This document shows, one piece after another, positions 1 through 7,336 of a stretch of DNA of 31,506 nucleotides. Position 1 is the first letter of the stretch. Every line of letters begins with the position of its first letter. The notes under the pieces were generated by a model. The model was not told the origin of the DNA and made no database searches. It was given only the letters and a program-made list of their open reading frames with translations. The translations under genes were made by a program, and so were the position numbers. The stretch is taken from the NCBI GenBank assembly GCA_036337945.1, contig JAYZDF010000078.1, positions 1-31,506 on the forward strand, given 5' to 3'. The stretch is from JAYZDF01 sp036337945 (GTDB lineage: Bacteria > Myxococcota > Kuafuiibacteriia > Kuafuiibacteriales > Kuafuiibacteriaceae).

Positions 1-18
1 AGATGCACTCCAGGCAGG

Positions 19-1335
19 CTATGGGTTGCGATTGGTTCCTTCCCAGCTACCGCCTACAGGGTCGCTAACAACTGCTCGGAATCGGCCAGAGATCGTCTCT
101 GGAGTGGTCAAGACTTGAATGGTATCAGCACTGCCATTCGCGTTGCTGTCTACGCCTTCGCCCAGTTGTTCGAATACGAGGACTTCCCAGTCTACTCCGA
201 CAGCTTCGACGGTCCCCAGAACAGCGTCCATCGTGTCTTGTTTGACGTCTTCGCAGGCTTGACGAACGACTGCGGCGATTGCCGGCGCGAGAGTCATAGA
301 CACGTTGTTGGCGAGTCGAAGGGCCTCGGTTTCTAAGCCTACGCAATCGATCGCTCGGTCAAGAGCGTCTTGAAGTCCCATCACTTGATTGTTCGTCTCT
401 ACACGAATCGCTACATCGATTGCGATACGGAGCAGTTTGGTCAGCTCGATTTCGATCTCACGAGATGGGAATTCGAACGGAGCGACGGGGTAGGTCGTGG
501 TTGCGGTTCCAGTGAATGGCTGGATGCGAATGCCTACTTCCACGGGGCCGATCATGTTTTGCGATGAAATCGGAATTGGTTGACGAGCGCAGGCTGGATA
601 ATTCGGGTCGTTACGTCCCATTGGGCATCCTTCAATGATTCTAACTGTGAGCTGGTTCCAAGTTTCGGTAGACGTCAGCGTCGAGAATGTCGTGGTGCTG
701 CTCACCGTGTTTTGTTTGATCACCATGTGTCCGTCTGTTTCGACTTCGTCGAACAGATTCGCGGCGTTGTTGAGTACTGTTACGACATTGACCAACCAAG
801 GAGGAATGAATTGGCTAATCGCTGACTGAATCGCATTATCTAAGTTTGGTATTCCAGTCATGATGTTTCCGGCTAAAACCTGGTCGATAATATCGAGTGG
901 ACCTGCGAGGTCGCCTAGGTTCCAAAGGTAGGCGGAAAGGTCGAGTAGGTAGTGCGTGTCATAGTGACCGGTCAGGTCAATGAACTCGGGCGGAGGAAAG
1001 CCAGCGTCTACAGGCATCATCATGCCGGCGTCAGCAACCACTCCGGAGTCCGCCGTTCCAGCGTCGGGAACGATGGTTTGTGCATCCGGGGCTGCTACTC
1101 CAGAATCTGCAGGAGGAACGGTTGGTGTCGCTCCGGTATCCGGGCTTCCAGTTCCGGTCACACCAGCATCTAGCGTTGACGCCATTCGGCATTCTGGGTC
1201 CGTTTCGCAATCGGGTTGAATCGCAACATCTTCATCACAGCCAAAGGCGAGGGCGAGAACGCCTGAAAGCATCAATCGGCTGGCAAAGGTGGCACGTTTT
1301 TGGGTTCGTGACGGGTTAAATTTTCTCTCTTTCAC
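19..1335 (-). CDS. Exported lipoprotein with DAG/DSG-rich linker, unknown function
   Basis: This 438-residue protein starts at a GTG. It has a basic N-region, a hydrophobic stretch and a lipobox ending ALAFGC, so it is predicted to be acylated at that Cys and anchored to the envelope. Residues ~45-112 form a low-complexity linker built from DAG, DSG and DTG units, a style common in myxobacterial surface lipoproteins. The folded part, from about residue 118 to the end, opens FIDLTGHYDTHYLLDLSAYL. It resembles no family I can name; it contains helical segments and a few Cys. An internal Met at residue 22, just before the hydrophobic core, is an alternative start, and neither start has a clear Shine-Dalgarno. 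A 16-bp perfect palindrome lies 17 bp upstream of the GTG. The gene is divergent from the TPR-like gene at 1872 across 536 bp. Lipoprotein class is fairly sure; function is unknown. Confidence 0.85.
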   Translation of the reverse strand: MKERKFNPSRTQKRATFASRLMLSGVLALAFGCDEDVAIQPDCETDPECRMASTLDAGVTGTGSPDTGATPTVPPADSGVAAPDAQTIVPDAGTADSGVVADAGMMMPVDAGFPPPEFIDLTGHYDTHYLLDLSAYLWNLGDLAGPLDIIDQVLAGNIMTGIPNLDNAIQSAISQFIPPWLVNVVTVLNNAANLFDEVETDGHMVIKQNTVSSTTTFSTLTSTETWNQLTVRIIEGCPMGRNDPNYPACARQPIPISSQNMIGPVEVGIRIQPFTGTATTTYPVAPFEFPSREIEIELTKLLRIAIDVAIRVETNNQVMGLQDALDRAIDCVGLETEALRLANNVSMTLAPAIAAVVRQACEDVKQDTMDAVLGTVEAVGVDWEVLVFEQLGEGVDSNANGSADTIQVLTTPETISGRFRAVVSDPVGGSWEGTNRNP

Positions 1336-1352
1336 AGTGTCGGCGTTGTCGG

Positions 1353-1368
1353 CAATTCCATGGAATTG
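1353..1368. promoter_or_regulatory. 16-bp perfect palindrome upstream of lipoprotein gene
   Basis: CAATTCCATGGAATTG reads the same on both strands and ends 17 bp before the GTG start of the lipoprotein gene ending at 19. Its position suits an operator that blocks the promoter or translation start. Under uniform base composition about 0.5 such palindromes are expected by chance in a window this size, so location is the main argument. No regulator is identified. Confidence 0.35.
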
Positions 1369-1539
1369 TGACCAGTTTATTGCTGGAAACGACGCATATT
1401 TTGCACTTTTGTAATCTTTTAGTAGAAGAAATGAGCTGTATTAGGGGTTTATGCCTGATTCTTTTGGCCGCTCTTTCTTTTTTTCTCGAAAAACCTTGGT
1501 TCCACTGGGTCGTTCGACCTCAACCTGGAAGACTAAAGA

Positions 1540-1555
1540 GGTGAGATACATCACA
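1540..1555. promoter_or_regulatory. CRP-like box (GGTGA-N6-TCACA)
   Basis: GGTGAGATACATCACA matches 9 of 10 positions of the CRP half-site consensus TGTGA-N6-TCACA, with the correct 6-bp spacer. It lies about 205 bp upstream of the start at 1335 (minus strand) and about 317 bp upstream of the ATG at 1872. CRP binding is an inference, since no crp gene is in the window, but an adenylate cyclase is encoded at 8712-9956. Confidence 0.4.
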
Positions 1556-1572
1556 AACTCAAAAGTGATATC

Positions 1573-1617
1573 AACGTTTTGCTTTTTACGCTTCGAAATT
1601 TTTACGAGCAAAACGTT
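1573..1617. repeat. 11-bp perfect inverted repeat with nested direct repeat
   Basis: AACGTTTTGCT (1573-1583) is exactly reverse-complementary to AGCAAAACGTT (1607-1617). The 23-bp space between the arms holds most of two copies of TTTTTACG (1583-1590 and 1599-1606) around a TTCGAA palindrome. It could be a hairpin in a leader RNA or a paired operator. It is followed by no T-tract, so it is not a standard terminator. Confidence 0.55.
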
Positions 1618-1796
1618 CGGCCGAGAGAAGTTCATTATTAAACAACATCGAGCTAACAAAGCACTAAGGTCGAAAGCAATTCCCGCCAGCCGTCGAGGAT
1701 AATTTTGCTGAGGTGTTTGGTTGAATGATGCTCAAAGCAGGCGCCAACGCACCGTCGGAACTTTATGTTCCAAAAATTCATCGGCCAAGACTTATA

Positions 1797-1812
1797 TGTG
1801 TCTTGCGTCACA
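1797..1812. promoter_or_regulatory. CRP-like box (TGTGT-N6-TCACA) upstream of TPR-like gene
   Basis: TGTGTCTTGCGTCACA matches 9 of 10 positions of TGTGA-N6-TCACA. Its centre is about 67 bp upstream of the ATG at 1872. That spacing would suit a CRP activator site if the transcript starts shortly before the gene. The promoter itself is not recognisable, so the role is inferred. Confidence 0.4.
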
Positions 1813-1871
1813 CAACATTGATTTGCCCGCGGGATTGCGATCATTCTCATTGCTGACTAAACTTACTCTCA

Positions 1872-2756
1872 ATGATGCTTCAGTTAGGTACTGCTCTACT
1901 AGCGATTGTCACTTTAGCGATGCCATTGACTGCGAGAGCTCAAGAAATGGAGGCCCCAGAAATGGAGACCCCGGAAATGGAGCCCAAAGCGTCTGCCACC
2001 ACTGATGTCACACCCGAGCAGAAGTACGACCAGGCCGTCTCATTATTTGAAGACGGTGAGTACAAGCAAGCGCAGGTGGTCTTGGCCGAGATCTTGTTTC
2101 CGGCGCCTCTTATTGAAGGAAAGGAAAAGGTTCAAAAGGCGCAAGCGCTTCTCGCGGCTGCCCACTTAGCAATGGGCGACATGAAATCCGCCAACAGGGT
2201 CGTGAATGTCATCATTGAAGGTGATGTTAGTTTCAAGTTTGGCCCCGAATACGATCCCAGCCTCATTGCGATGGCTGAAAGATATCGAACCAAAAAAGAG
2301 AAAGAAATTGCTGCCAAAGCGCCTGCTCCTATAGCGGAGTCGGCACCGTTCAATCCGCTTCGCCTACTTCCCTTGGGTATTGGCCAGTATTCTGACGGAA
2401 GATACGTGGCAGGTACGATTTACTTACTGATTCAGGCCGGTTTAGCCGCAGGGTCTTTTTACTTCTATGATGAACTCACCTCGGCGCATAAAGATACTAA
2501 TGCCAATCCGAACGCGGGAGAATCCATTCCCTGTCAGCTAGGGCCGCTCAGCGACTGCCAAAGCAAGAAATTACTAACCAACACCCTGGGCGCAGCCTTT
2601 TACGGGGCGATGGTTCTTAGTGTCATCGAGGCGATTGTGTTCGCACCAGATGATAAAGACGCGAAATCAGCTGCCGCGATAGAGCCGAAAATGGGATTTG
2701 ACTTTCGTCCCACTCAAGACGGCGGCGCACACGCCGGCGTCTCCTTACAATTCTAA
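1872..2756 (+). CDS. Exported TPR-like protein with C-terminal membrane segments
   Basis: The protein has 294 residues and a typical Sec signal peptide (residues 1-23, cleavage after TARA). Next come three EMExP pentapeptides (25-39) and a helical region (~45-140) of tetratricopeptide type, with phrases such as YDQAVSLFEDGEYKQAQVVL and AQALLAAAHLAMGDMKSANR. The C-terminal half has two hydrophobic segments (GTIYLLIQAGLAAGSFYFYD and LGAAFYGAMVLSVIEAIVF). The phrase LLPLGIGQYSDGRYVAGTIY resembles the C-terminal segment of many myxobacterial TPR/PEGA envelope proteins. A role in envelope assembly or protein scaffolding is inferred. The lipoprotein gene at 2766 follows after 9 bp, so the two are likely co-transcribed. 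There are two ATGs in tandem at the start and no evident Shine-Dalgarno. A CRP-like box lies 60 bp upstream. Confidence 0.85.
   Translation: MMLQLGTALLAIVTLAMPLTARAQEMEAPEMETPEMEPKASATTDVTPEQKYDQAVSLFEDGEYKQAQVVLAEILFPAPLIEGKEKVQKAQALLAAAHLAMGDMKSANRVVNVIIEGDVSFKFGPEYDPSLIAMAERYRTKKEKEIAAKAPAPIAESAPFNPLRLLPLGIGQYSDGRYVAGTIYLLIQAGLAAGSFYFYDELTSAHKDTNANPNAGESIPCQLGPLSDCQSKKLLTNTLGAAFYGAMVLSVIEAIVFAPDDKDAKSAAAIEPKMGFDFRPTQDGGAHAGVSLQF
1944..1988 (+). repeat. 15-bp tandem repeat encoding EMExP
   Basis: Three 15-bp copies encode EMEAP, EMETP and EMEPK immediately after the predicted signal cleavage site of the TPR-like protein. The first two copies differ by few bases; the third diverges at its last two codons. 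The repeat probably acts as an acidic, Pro-containing spacer and could vary in copy number by slippage. Confidence 0.7.
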
Positions 2757-2765
2757 AGTCTGTCT

Positions 2766-3659
2766 ATGGCCAAAACGTGGTATGGGTCATCTATGCTACG
2801 CTTTTATGCTTCTCAGGCTGTTCTCATCAGCGCAATTTTCTTATTTGGTTGCAGCGAAGACGAACCCAATCCAGCGGCTGACTCGGGAATGAATGTTTCA
2901 GCTTCCCCAGACGCGACCTCACAGGATGATTCGGGTGCTGGCGACACCGACTCTGGTTCGACGACTGTCGCTGATGCCTCGTCTGTCATAGACAGCGGAA
3001 GTGAATCTATCGACTCAGGTTCTACGGTGAGGGATGCGGACCTCCCGGCCATCGACGCTGGTTCTATTGTTCCTGACGTTGGTGTGTTTGACTCGGGAGA
3101 AGTACTTGCCGATTCAGGAAGCATCGCTTTTGATGGTGGGTTACCTCGTCGCGATGGAAGCTTTCCTTCGTTTGACGGCAGTTTACCTTCGTTTGATGGC
3201 AGTTTCCCTTCGTTTGACGGCAGTTTCCCTTCTTTCGATTCTGGCCCCGGTAATCAATCCCAAACGGTGGTCAGCTTCTCGACAACGAGTACCATTCAAG
3301 TGACTTTGAACCTCATGCCAATCGTAGCGGCAGATCCCATTTCGGTTTCGATTCCGCTCGATTTCGACAATTCGGGGACCACCCCTGAATTAATCACATT
3401 TACGCAAGCGACGCTGATTATGACCGGTCAAGCCACCGGCGGACTTCCGCTTCCATTCTTACAGAGGTTTTCGATTGGGCCAGGTTATCTCGCTACCCCC
3501 GGTCAGTCATCGAAGACGTTCTTCAAGACCACAGGCAGCGGCAATCCCAATATGGTTACGGACCCTATGCAGTTTTGTAATCAAACGTTCATTGTAACTT
3601 TGATTCTCACGAACGGGCAGACGCTGTTTCAGCAGGGCACTTCACAGTGTGTTTATTAG
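2766..3659 (+). CDS. Exported DSG-linker lipoprotein with FDGSFPS tandem repeats
   Basis: The protein has 297 residues from the first ATG. The ATG at 2793 (MLRFYASQAV) gives a more usual lipoprotein signal and may be the true start. The lipobox ends FLFGC. Residues ~38-120 are a DSG/DAG-rich linker, followed by five 7-residue repeats of the type FDGSFPS (3129-3233). The C-terminal ~135 residues are predicted beta-rich and start QTVVSFSTTSTIQVTLNLMP. They contain two Cys near the end (MQFCNQTF and TSQCVY) that could form a disulfide. I recognise no family for this domain. The gene lies 9 bp behind the TPR-like gene and converges on the PDZ gene 34 bp away. It is probably an anchored surface or periplasmic protein; its function is unknown. 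Confidence 0.82.
   Translation: MAKTWYGSSMLRFYASQAVLISAIFLFGCSEDEPNPAADSGMNVSASPDATSQDDSGAGDTDSGSTTVADASSVIDSGSESIDSGSTVRDADLPAIDAGSIVPDVGVFDSGEVLADSGSIAFDGGLPRRDGSFPSFDGSLPSFDGSFPSFDGSFPSFDSGPGNQSQTVVSFSTTSTIQVTLNLMPIVAADPISVSIPLDFDNSGTTPELITFTQATLIMTGQATGGLPLPFLQRFSIGPGYLATPGQSSKTFFKTTGSGNPNMVTDPMQFCNQTFIVTLILTNGQTLFQQGTSQCVY
3129..3233 (+). repeat. 21-bp tandem repeat (5 copies) encoding FDGSFPS
   Basis: There are five in-frame 21-bp units. The first two are degenerate (FDGGLPR, RDGSFPS) and the last three near-identical (FDGSLPS, FDGSFPS, FDGSFPS). A gradient from diverged to identical copies points to recent expansion at the 3' side. The repeat forms a stalk between the DSG linker and the folded domain. 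Confidence 0.85.
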
Positions 3660-3693
3660 AAGAGGCAGGGAGATAGACGGTCACAAGGAGGGC

Positions 3694-5733
3694 TTAGAAA
3701 CTTCCGCCGATGTTCAGCGCCAAATTAAGACCTCCAATTGGAAGAATAAAACCTGAAATCTGGAAGCTGGAAAGAGATGCTGTGCCTGGGTTCAGCTTGG
3801 GAAACTCGATACCAAAAATTGGAGCCGGTGCAAAACTGACTGCATCCGGACCATAGTCACTAGAAGTAGAGAAGCTGTCACTAGAACCAAAGCTATCGTC
3901 ATCATCATCATCATCACTACCGCTACCACTACTTACGTTTATGGTTGCAGCGAGACCAAGCCCTATGGACCAAGCGAAGCCGCTTTGCGTCAATGTTTCC
4001 TCGTCGACGGGGTCAAAACTAATCGATGTATAGGCGAGCCCGCCCTGAGCAAGAAGATTTATGTTCGTGAACGACATGGAGCTGCTGCTGCTGTCACCAT
4101 CGCCGAATGGATCAAAGGCACCGCCAAAGTCGATGCTCGTCGCTTGAACCATGAGGTTCGCGTTGAGTCGGGTATCCAACGCACTGCGAGAACCACCCTC
4201 GGGGCCAGGAAAGAAACCAGAAGGATCAAGATTCCGGAATCCGAGACCAACAAGAAGACCATTGGAGGTAGAACTATCAGAAAATGACCCGTTGTAGCCT
4301 AGACTCCAGGTCAAGAACGACGCACTGTCGATTGGTTCTGTGTTTTGCGTAATGGTTTCGGTCGAGAAGCCCACCCCGCCTTTGCCTAGGCTATAGTCAT
4401 TTGTCGTCTGAGATTTAGGCGCCTGATAGTTCGAATTAGTATTTTGGTTACCGAATTGCACCTTTCCGGAACCACTCCATTGACCCGACTGCGCAGCGAC
4501 GCCGGCGGATGGAGCTGACACTTGTTCGAATGGAATCACTGTTCGTTGCGGTCCGAAGAGTCCGTTCCGAATGTAAACTAAAGACAGTTGGTTCGTTGCC
4601 GCTTGATAGAGCCGTTTGAAGTCTTGACCTGAACGTATCGGTTTTCCATTAAGTTCTCGGATGAAGTCACCGGCTTGGAGACCAGCTTGTGCACCCTTTC
4701 CGCCCGGAACAACCTTCTTAACCTCCATACCACTCGCGCTATATCCAGCGATTTTCTTGGTCGTAAAGCGAAGTGCGAGTCCGAGTTTTGGTCGACGTAA
4801 TTTCGTTGCTGGCGCCGGCGCAGCCGACGGTGCAAAGCTCGACGGAGCGTTTGCCATTGGCGGTGTCCCTAAGAGTGTGACAGGAGTCGCGACCATTGCA
4901 TTAATTTTGACCACTTGCGCTATCAGAGTTCCATTTGCACTCTTCAGAATTGCGCCAAAGGTTGCCACGTCTGGAACCGACACATTATTCAGCTTGGTGA
5001 TGTAATCGCCTACGCTAATTCCTGCTCGTGCAGCAAGTCCGCCAGGCACAACCTTTGTCACGGTTAGGCCTTGTAGTGTTCGCCCCAGAAGCACTCGACT
5101 TGCGGCTTGGAGTCCTAGCCCGATTTTCGGCGTCCCAGATTGGGGCCGAGCATTTATTGACGGTGTTTTGTTTTGAGGCGTGACTACGCTTCTTCGGGCC
5201 ATTTTAGAAGACGTGTTTCCGAAGAGTTGATCGAGCAGGCCGGAAATTTGCTTCGCGCAATTTGATGCACTGTTTCCTTTTATGGAGACCTTTTCGATTT
5301 TGCCTGAACGGTCGCCTCTGAGAAGAACAAGAATATAATTACTTCCCAAACGATTGATTCGGCTAACGATCACCGCCTTCGCATCGAGGGCTTCTGCGAC
5401 AGATTTGGTGCAATCGGCCGCGAAGCAATCGCCCATTGCAGCAATATTGTCGAAACCAATGCGAACATCGATTTCTTGACGACCCCAAACTTCGAAACCT
5501 CGTTGTCTGAGAGCGTTAGTGAGTGAGCTAGAGATCTTTGTGGCTTCGTTTGCACGTATGTTGCTTGAATGAGCAGTTGGTAGAACCACAACGGTTTCCT
5601 TTGCGCTCGCTCCCTCGGCAAACAGTGCTAAGCAACAAAACAACATGCTAGCGGCCCCCCGCGAAACAATCGATGTTTTCATATTCGGAAGGCCAATCAT
5701 GGAAAAAATTCTTTTGGTTGGCATCATGTACAT
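3694..5733 (-). CDS. Exported two-PDZ protein with beta-rich C-terminal domain
   Basis: The protein has 679 residues. The ATG at 5733 is preceded by an AGGA-type ribosome site; an internal Met at residue 18 (5682) is another possible start. A signal peptide ends near GASA (residue 44). Residues 45-172 form a periplasmic domain with Cys103, Cys108 and Cys159. The same pattern occurs in the divergent START protein at 5902. Two PDZ domains follow at ~204-277 and ~316-402, each with a VVPGG-x-(G/A)A(R/Q)AG core and a GD-(Y/F)-I-x-(K/E)-LN motif, but there is no trypsin-like protease domain. Residues ~465-679 are Gly/Ser-rich with alternating hydrophobic stretches and a run of seven Asp (near residue 605), and end in ALNIGGSF. 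This suggests a small outer-membrane beta-barrel or a repetitive surface domain. The role is probably protein binding at the envelope. PDZ assignment is sure; the rest is inference. Confidence 0.85.
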   Translation of the reverse strand: MYMMPTKRIFSMIGLPNMKTSIVSRGAASMLFCCLALFAEGASAKETVVVLPTAHSSNIRANEATKISSSLTNALRQRGFEVWGRQEIDVRIGFDNIAAMGDCFAADCTKSVAEALDAKAVIVSRINRLGSNYILVLLRGDRSGKIEKVSIKGNSASNCAKQISGLLDQLFGNTSSKMARRSVVTPQNKTPSINARPQSGTPKIGLGLQAASRVLLGRTLQGLTVTKVVPGGLAARAGISVGDYITKLNNVSVPDVATFGAILKSANGTLIAQVVKINAMVATPVTLLGTPPMANAPSSFAPSAAPAPATKLRRPKLGLALRFTTKKIAGYSASGMEVKKVVPGGKGAQAGLQAGDFIRELNGKPIRSGQDFKRLYQAATNQLSLVYIRNGLFGPQRTVIPFEQVSAPSAGVAAQSGQWSGSGKVQFGNQNTNSNYQAPKSQTTNDYSLGKGGVGFSTETITQNTEPIDSASFLTWSLGYNGSFSDSSTSNGLLVGLGFRNLDPSGFFPGPEGGSRSALDTRLNANLMVQATSIDFGGAFDPFGDGDSSSSSMSFTNINLLAQGGLAYTSISFDPVDEETLTQSGFAWSIGLGLAATINVSSGSGSDDDDDDDSFGSSDSFSTSSDYGPDAVSFAPAPIFGIEFPKLNPGTASLSSFQISGFILPIGGLNLALNIGGSF

Positions 5734-5901
5734 TTTCCTAGTCCTATCTCAGAGTGTCTTCAACTCCGCATTTTGCACAATCGAGATTCCCTCCTCAGTT
5801 TTGTGGTTTCTACCGTGTGTGTGCTGATATCTTACTAGTGGGATGCTCCGCTTCGATCTGTCGCGTTTGCAATCTTTGGTGCTTACCGACATAAGTAAAG
5901 C

Positions 5902-7083
5902 GTGCGTATTCTTGTGACACTGCTCGTTGGTTTTATCGCTGCCACGAGCAGCCACCTTGCATTTGCGACCCAGCCGGTCGTCGCGGTGTTCGATATTGAA
6001 AATGCCGCCGGGCTAGCCGCCGCTGATATCACTTCGCTGACCGATTTGACTTCGGCTTTGGTGTCCGCGAGTAGTTCGTTCAAGGTTGCGCCCGGTTCTG
6101 AGCTTAAAAAAGCGCTCGAAGACAAAAAAGCCGAATCACTATCGGCCTGTTACGACCAGGCTTGTCAGATAGAAATTGGAAAAGAAATCGCAGCCGCGAA
6201 GAGTCTTTCCACGAAGATCAGCCGTATGGGCGAGCAATGTATGGTTACGATGCAGCTTTTTGATCTCCGCGAAGGAGCAAGCGAGCGAGGTTCTGTCAGT
6301 CGGGGTGGTTGTGACGCTAAATCGCTTCTCGCATCTGTTGAAAAGGCGACAAAAGAGCTGCTTGATGCAAAGGCTTCAGCCACATCAATGGTTGAAAGCC
6401 CGACTGCGTCAGCCCCGCCAAAAACCGCCCAAGTAGCCACTCAGCCATCGATTCCAGCGATGACGGAAGATGTGGTCAAACAAAAATCCTCGCCAAAATG
6501 GGAAATCGTGTCTTCCGATGACACTTTTGTCACCAAACGTCGCAGTGTACCCGGTAGCAATAAATTTGCCTTCCGTGGTGAAATGGTCGCGGACATCACG
6601 ATGGGCAAGCTGCTCAAAGTGTTCCTTTCTCCTGAGTCGCGAAAGGAGTGGGTCGCGCTCTATAAAGATAGTCAAAATCTCGTTATGCCGACTCCATTTG
6701 ACCTGACCTACTGGATTCGTTTCGGTCTCCCTTGGCCGATTTCAGATCGGGATTATGTTTTGCGGGCAATTGCCAAAGCCGACCGAAAGAATCGATTGTT
6801 TACGACGATGATTGAATCGGTCGAGCACCCAGAAAAACCCAAACAAGACTGTTGTGTTCGAGGTCAAGCTTTCGGAACCTATTATCGTTTCCAGGCGTTG
6901 CCGGGCCAAAAAAAGGTCAAGATGGAAGTTGAAGTTCATACAGATCCCAAAGGCGCGCTTCCATCCTGGCTCGTAAATCTTGTGCAGAAATCATGGCCCC
7001 GAGATACTCTGAAGGGGCTTCTGAAAGAAGCGCAAAAACCCGATGTTACGCCGGACCCTGACTACGTGGGTTGGCATAACTAG
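5902..7083 (+). CDS. Exported START-domain lipid-transfer-like protein
   Basis: The 393-residue protein starts at GTG, with a signal peptide of ~22 residues ending LAFA. Residues ~25-155 form an exported domain with Cys83, Cys88 and Cys137 and an ISRMG motif. It matches the N-terminal domain of the divergent PDZ protein. An Ala/Thr/Pro linker leads to a START-type (SRPBCC) domain at ~198-385. Characteristic phrases are VFLSPESRKEWVALYKDSQN, LPWPISDRDYVL, VHTDPKGALPSWLVN and QKSWPRDTLKGL. START domains bind a single lipid or other hydrophobic ligand in a deep cavity, so periplasmic lipid binding or transfer is the likely role. The start is 168 bp from that of the divergent PDZ gene. The paralogous N-terminal domain suggests that the two products act in the same place. 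The START call is very sure; the ligand is unknown. Confidence 0.9.
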   Translation: MRILVTLLVGFIAATSSHLAFATQPVVAVFDIENAAGLAAADITSLTDLTSALVSASSSFKVAPGSELKKALEDKKAESLSACYDQACQIEIGKEIAAAKSLSTKISRMGEQCMVTMQLFDLREGASERGSVSRGGCDAKSLLASVEKATKELLDAKASATSMVESPTASAPPKTAQVATQPSIPAMTEDVVKQKSSPKWEIVSSDDTFVTKRRSVPGSNKFAFRGEMVADITMGKLLKVFLSPESRKEWVALYKDSQNLVMPTPFDLTYWIRFGLPWPISDRDYVLRAIAKADRKNRLFTTMIESVEHPEKPKQDCCVRGQAFGTYYRFQALPGQKKVKMEVEVHTDPKGALPSWLVNLVQKSWPRDTLKGLLKEAQKPDVTPDPDYVGWHN

Positions 7084-7184
7084 GCCTTGATTGCCGGATC
7101 TTTCGCACGGCTTTAGTCTAAATATCTGTTCTCACTTAGATATGACTAATCACTGATATCAATTTTGTACCGGAAATAAGTGGG

Positions 7185-7213
7185 TTGGTATTTTTATAGA
7201 CAACGTGTATACA
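7185..7213 (+). promoter_or_regulatory. Possible sigma70-type promoter for copper/haem lipoprotein
   Basis: TTGGTA (7185-7190) and TATACA (7208-7213) are separated by exactly 17 bp in an AT-rich stretch upstream of the gene at 7337. Each hexamer matches consensus at 4 of 6 positions. The resulting leader would be about 115 nt. The call rests on spacing and on the lack of a better candidate in 7084-7336. Confidence 0.3.
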
Positions 7214-7336
7214 TAAATAAGAACACTCTTACGGACGCATGAGCAATGCTTCAAGATTTTCTTGATGCCTCTTATTTTGGCGAAAGTGGGCAGATTTGAA
7301 GGACGCGTGCGATCCTAGATTTTTGGAGAGAGCAGA

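Larger units (their letters stand above)
1336..1871. other. Structured 536-bp divergent intergenic region
   Basis: No convincing gene is present. Short open frames exist on both strands here (about 60-95 codons), but none has a ribosome-binding site or recognisable protein features. The region holds a 16-bp palindrome (1353-1368), a CRP-like box (1540-1555), an 11-bp inverted repeat with internal direct repeats (1573-1617) and a second CRP-like box (1797-1812). It separates two divergent envelope genes, so it is best read as a double regulatory region. I could not place -35/-10 elements with confidence. Confidence 0.6.

Noticed and set aside
3897..3920. Trinucleotide microsatellite (ATC)n
   Set aside because: It encodes the Asp run of the PDZ protein on the minus strand and needs no separate explanation.
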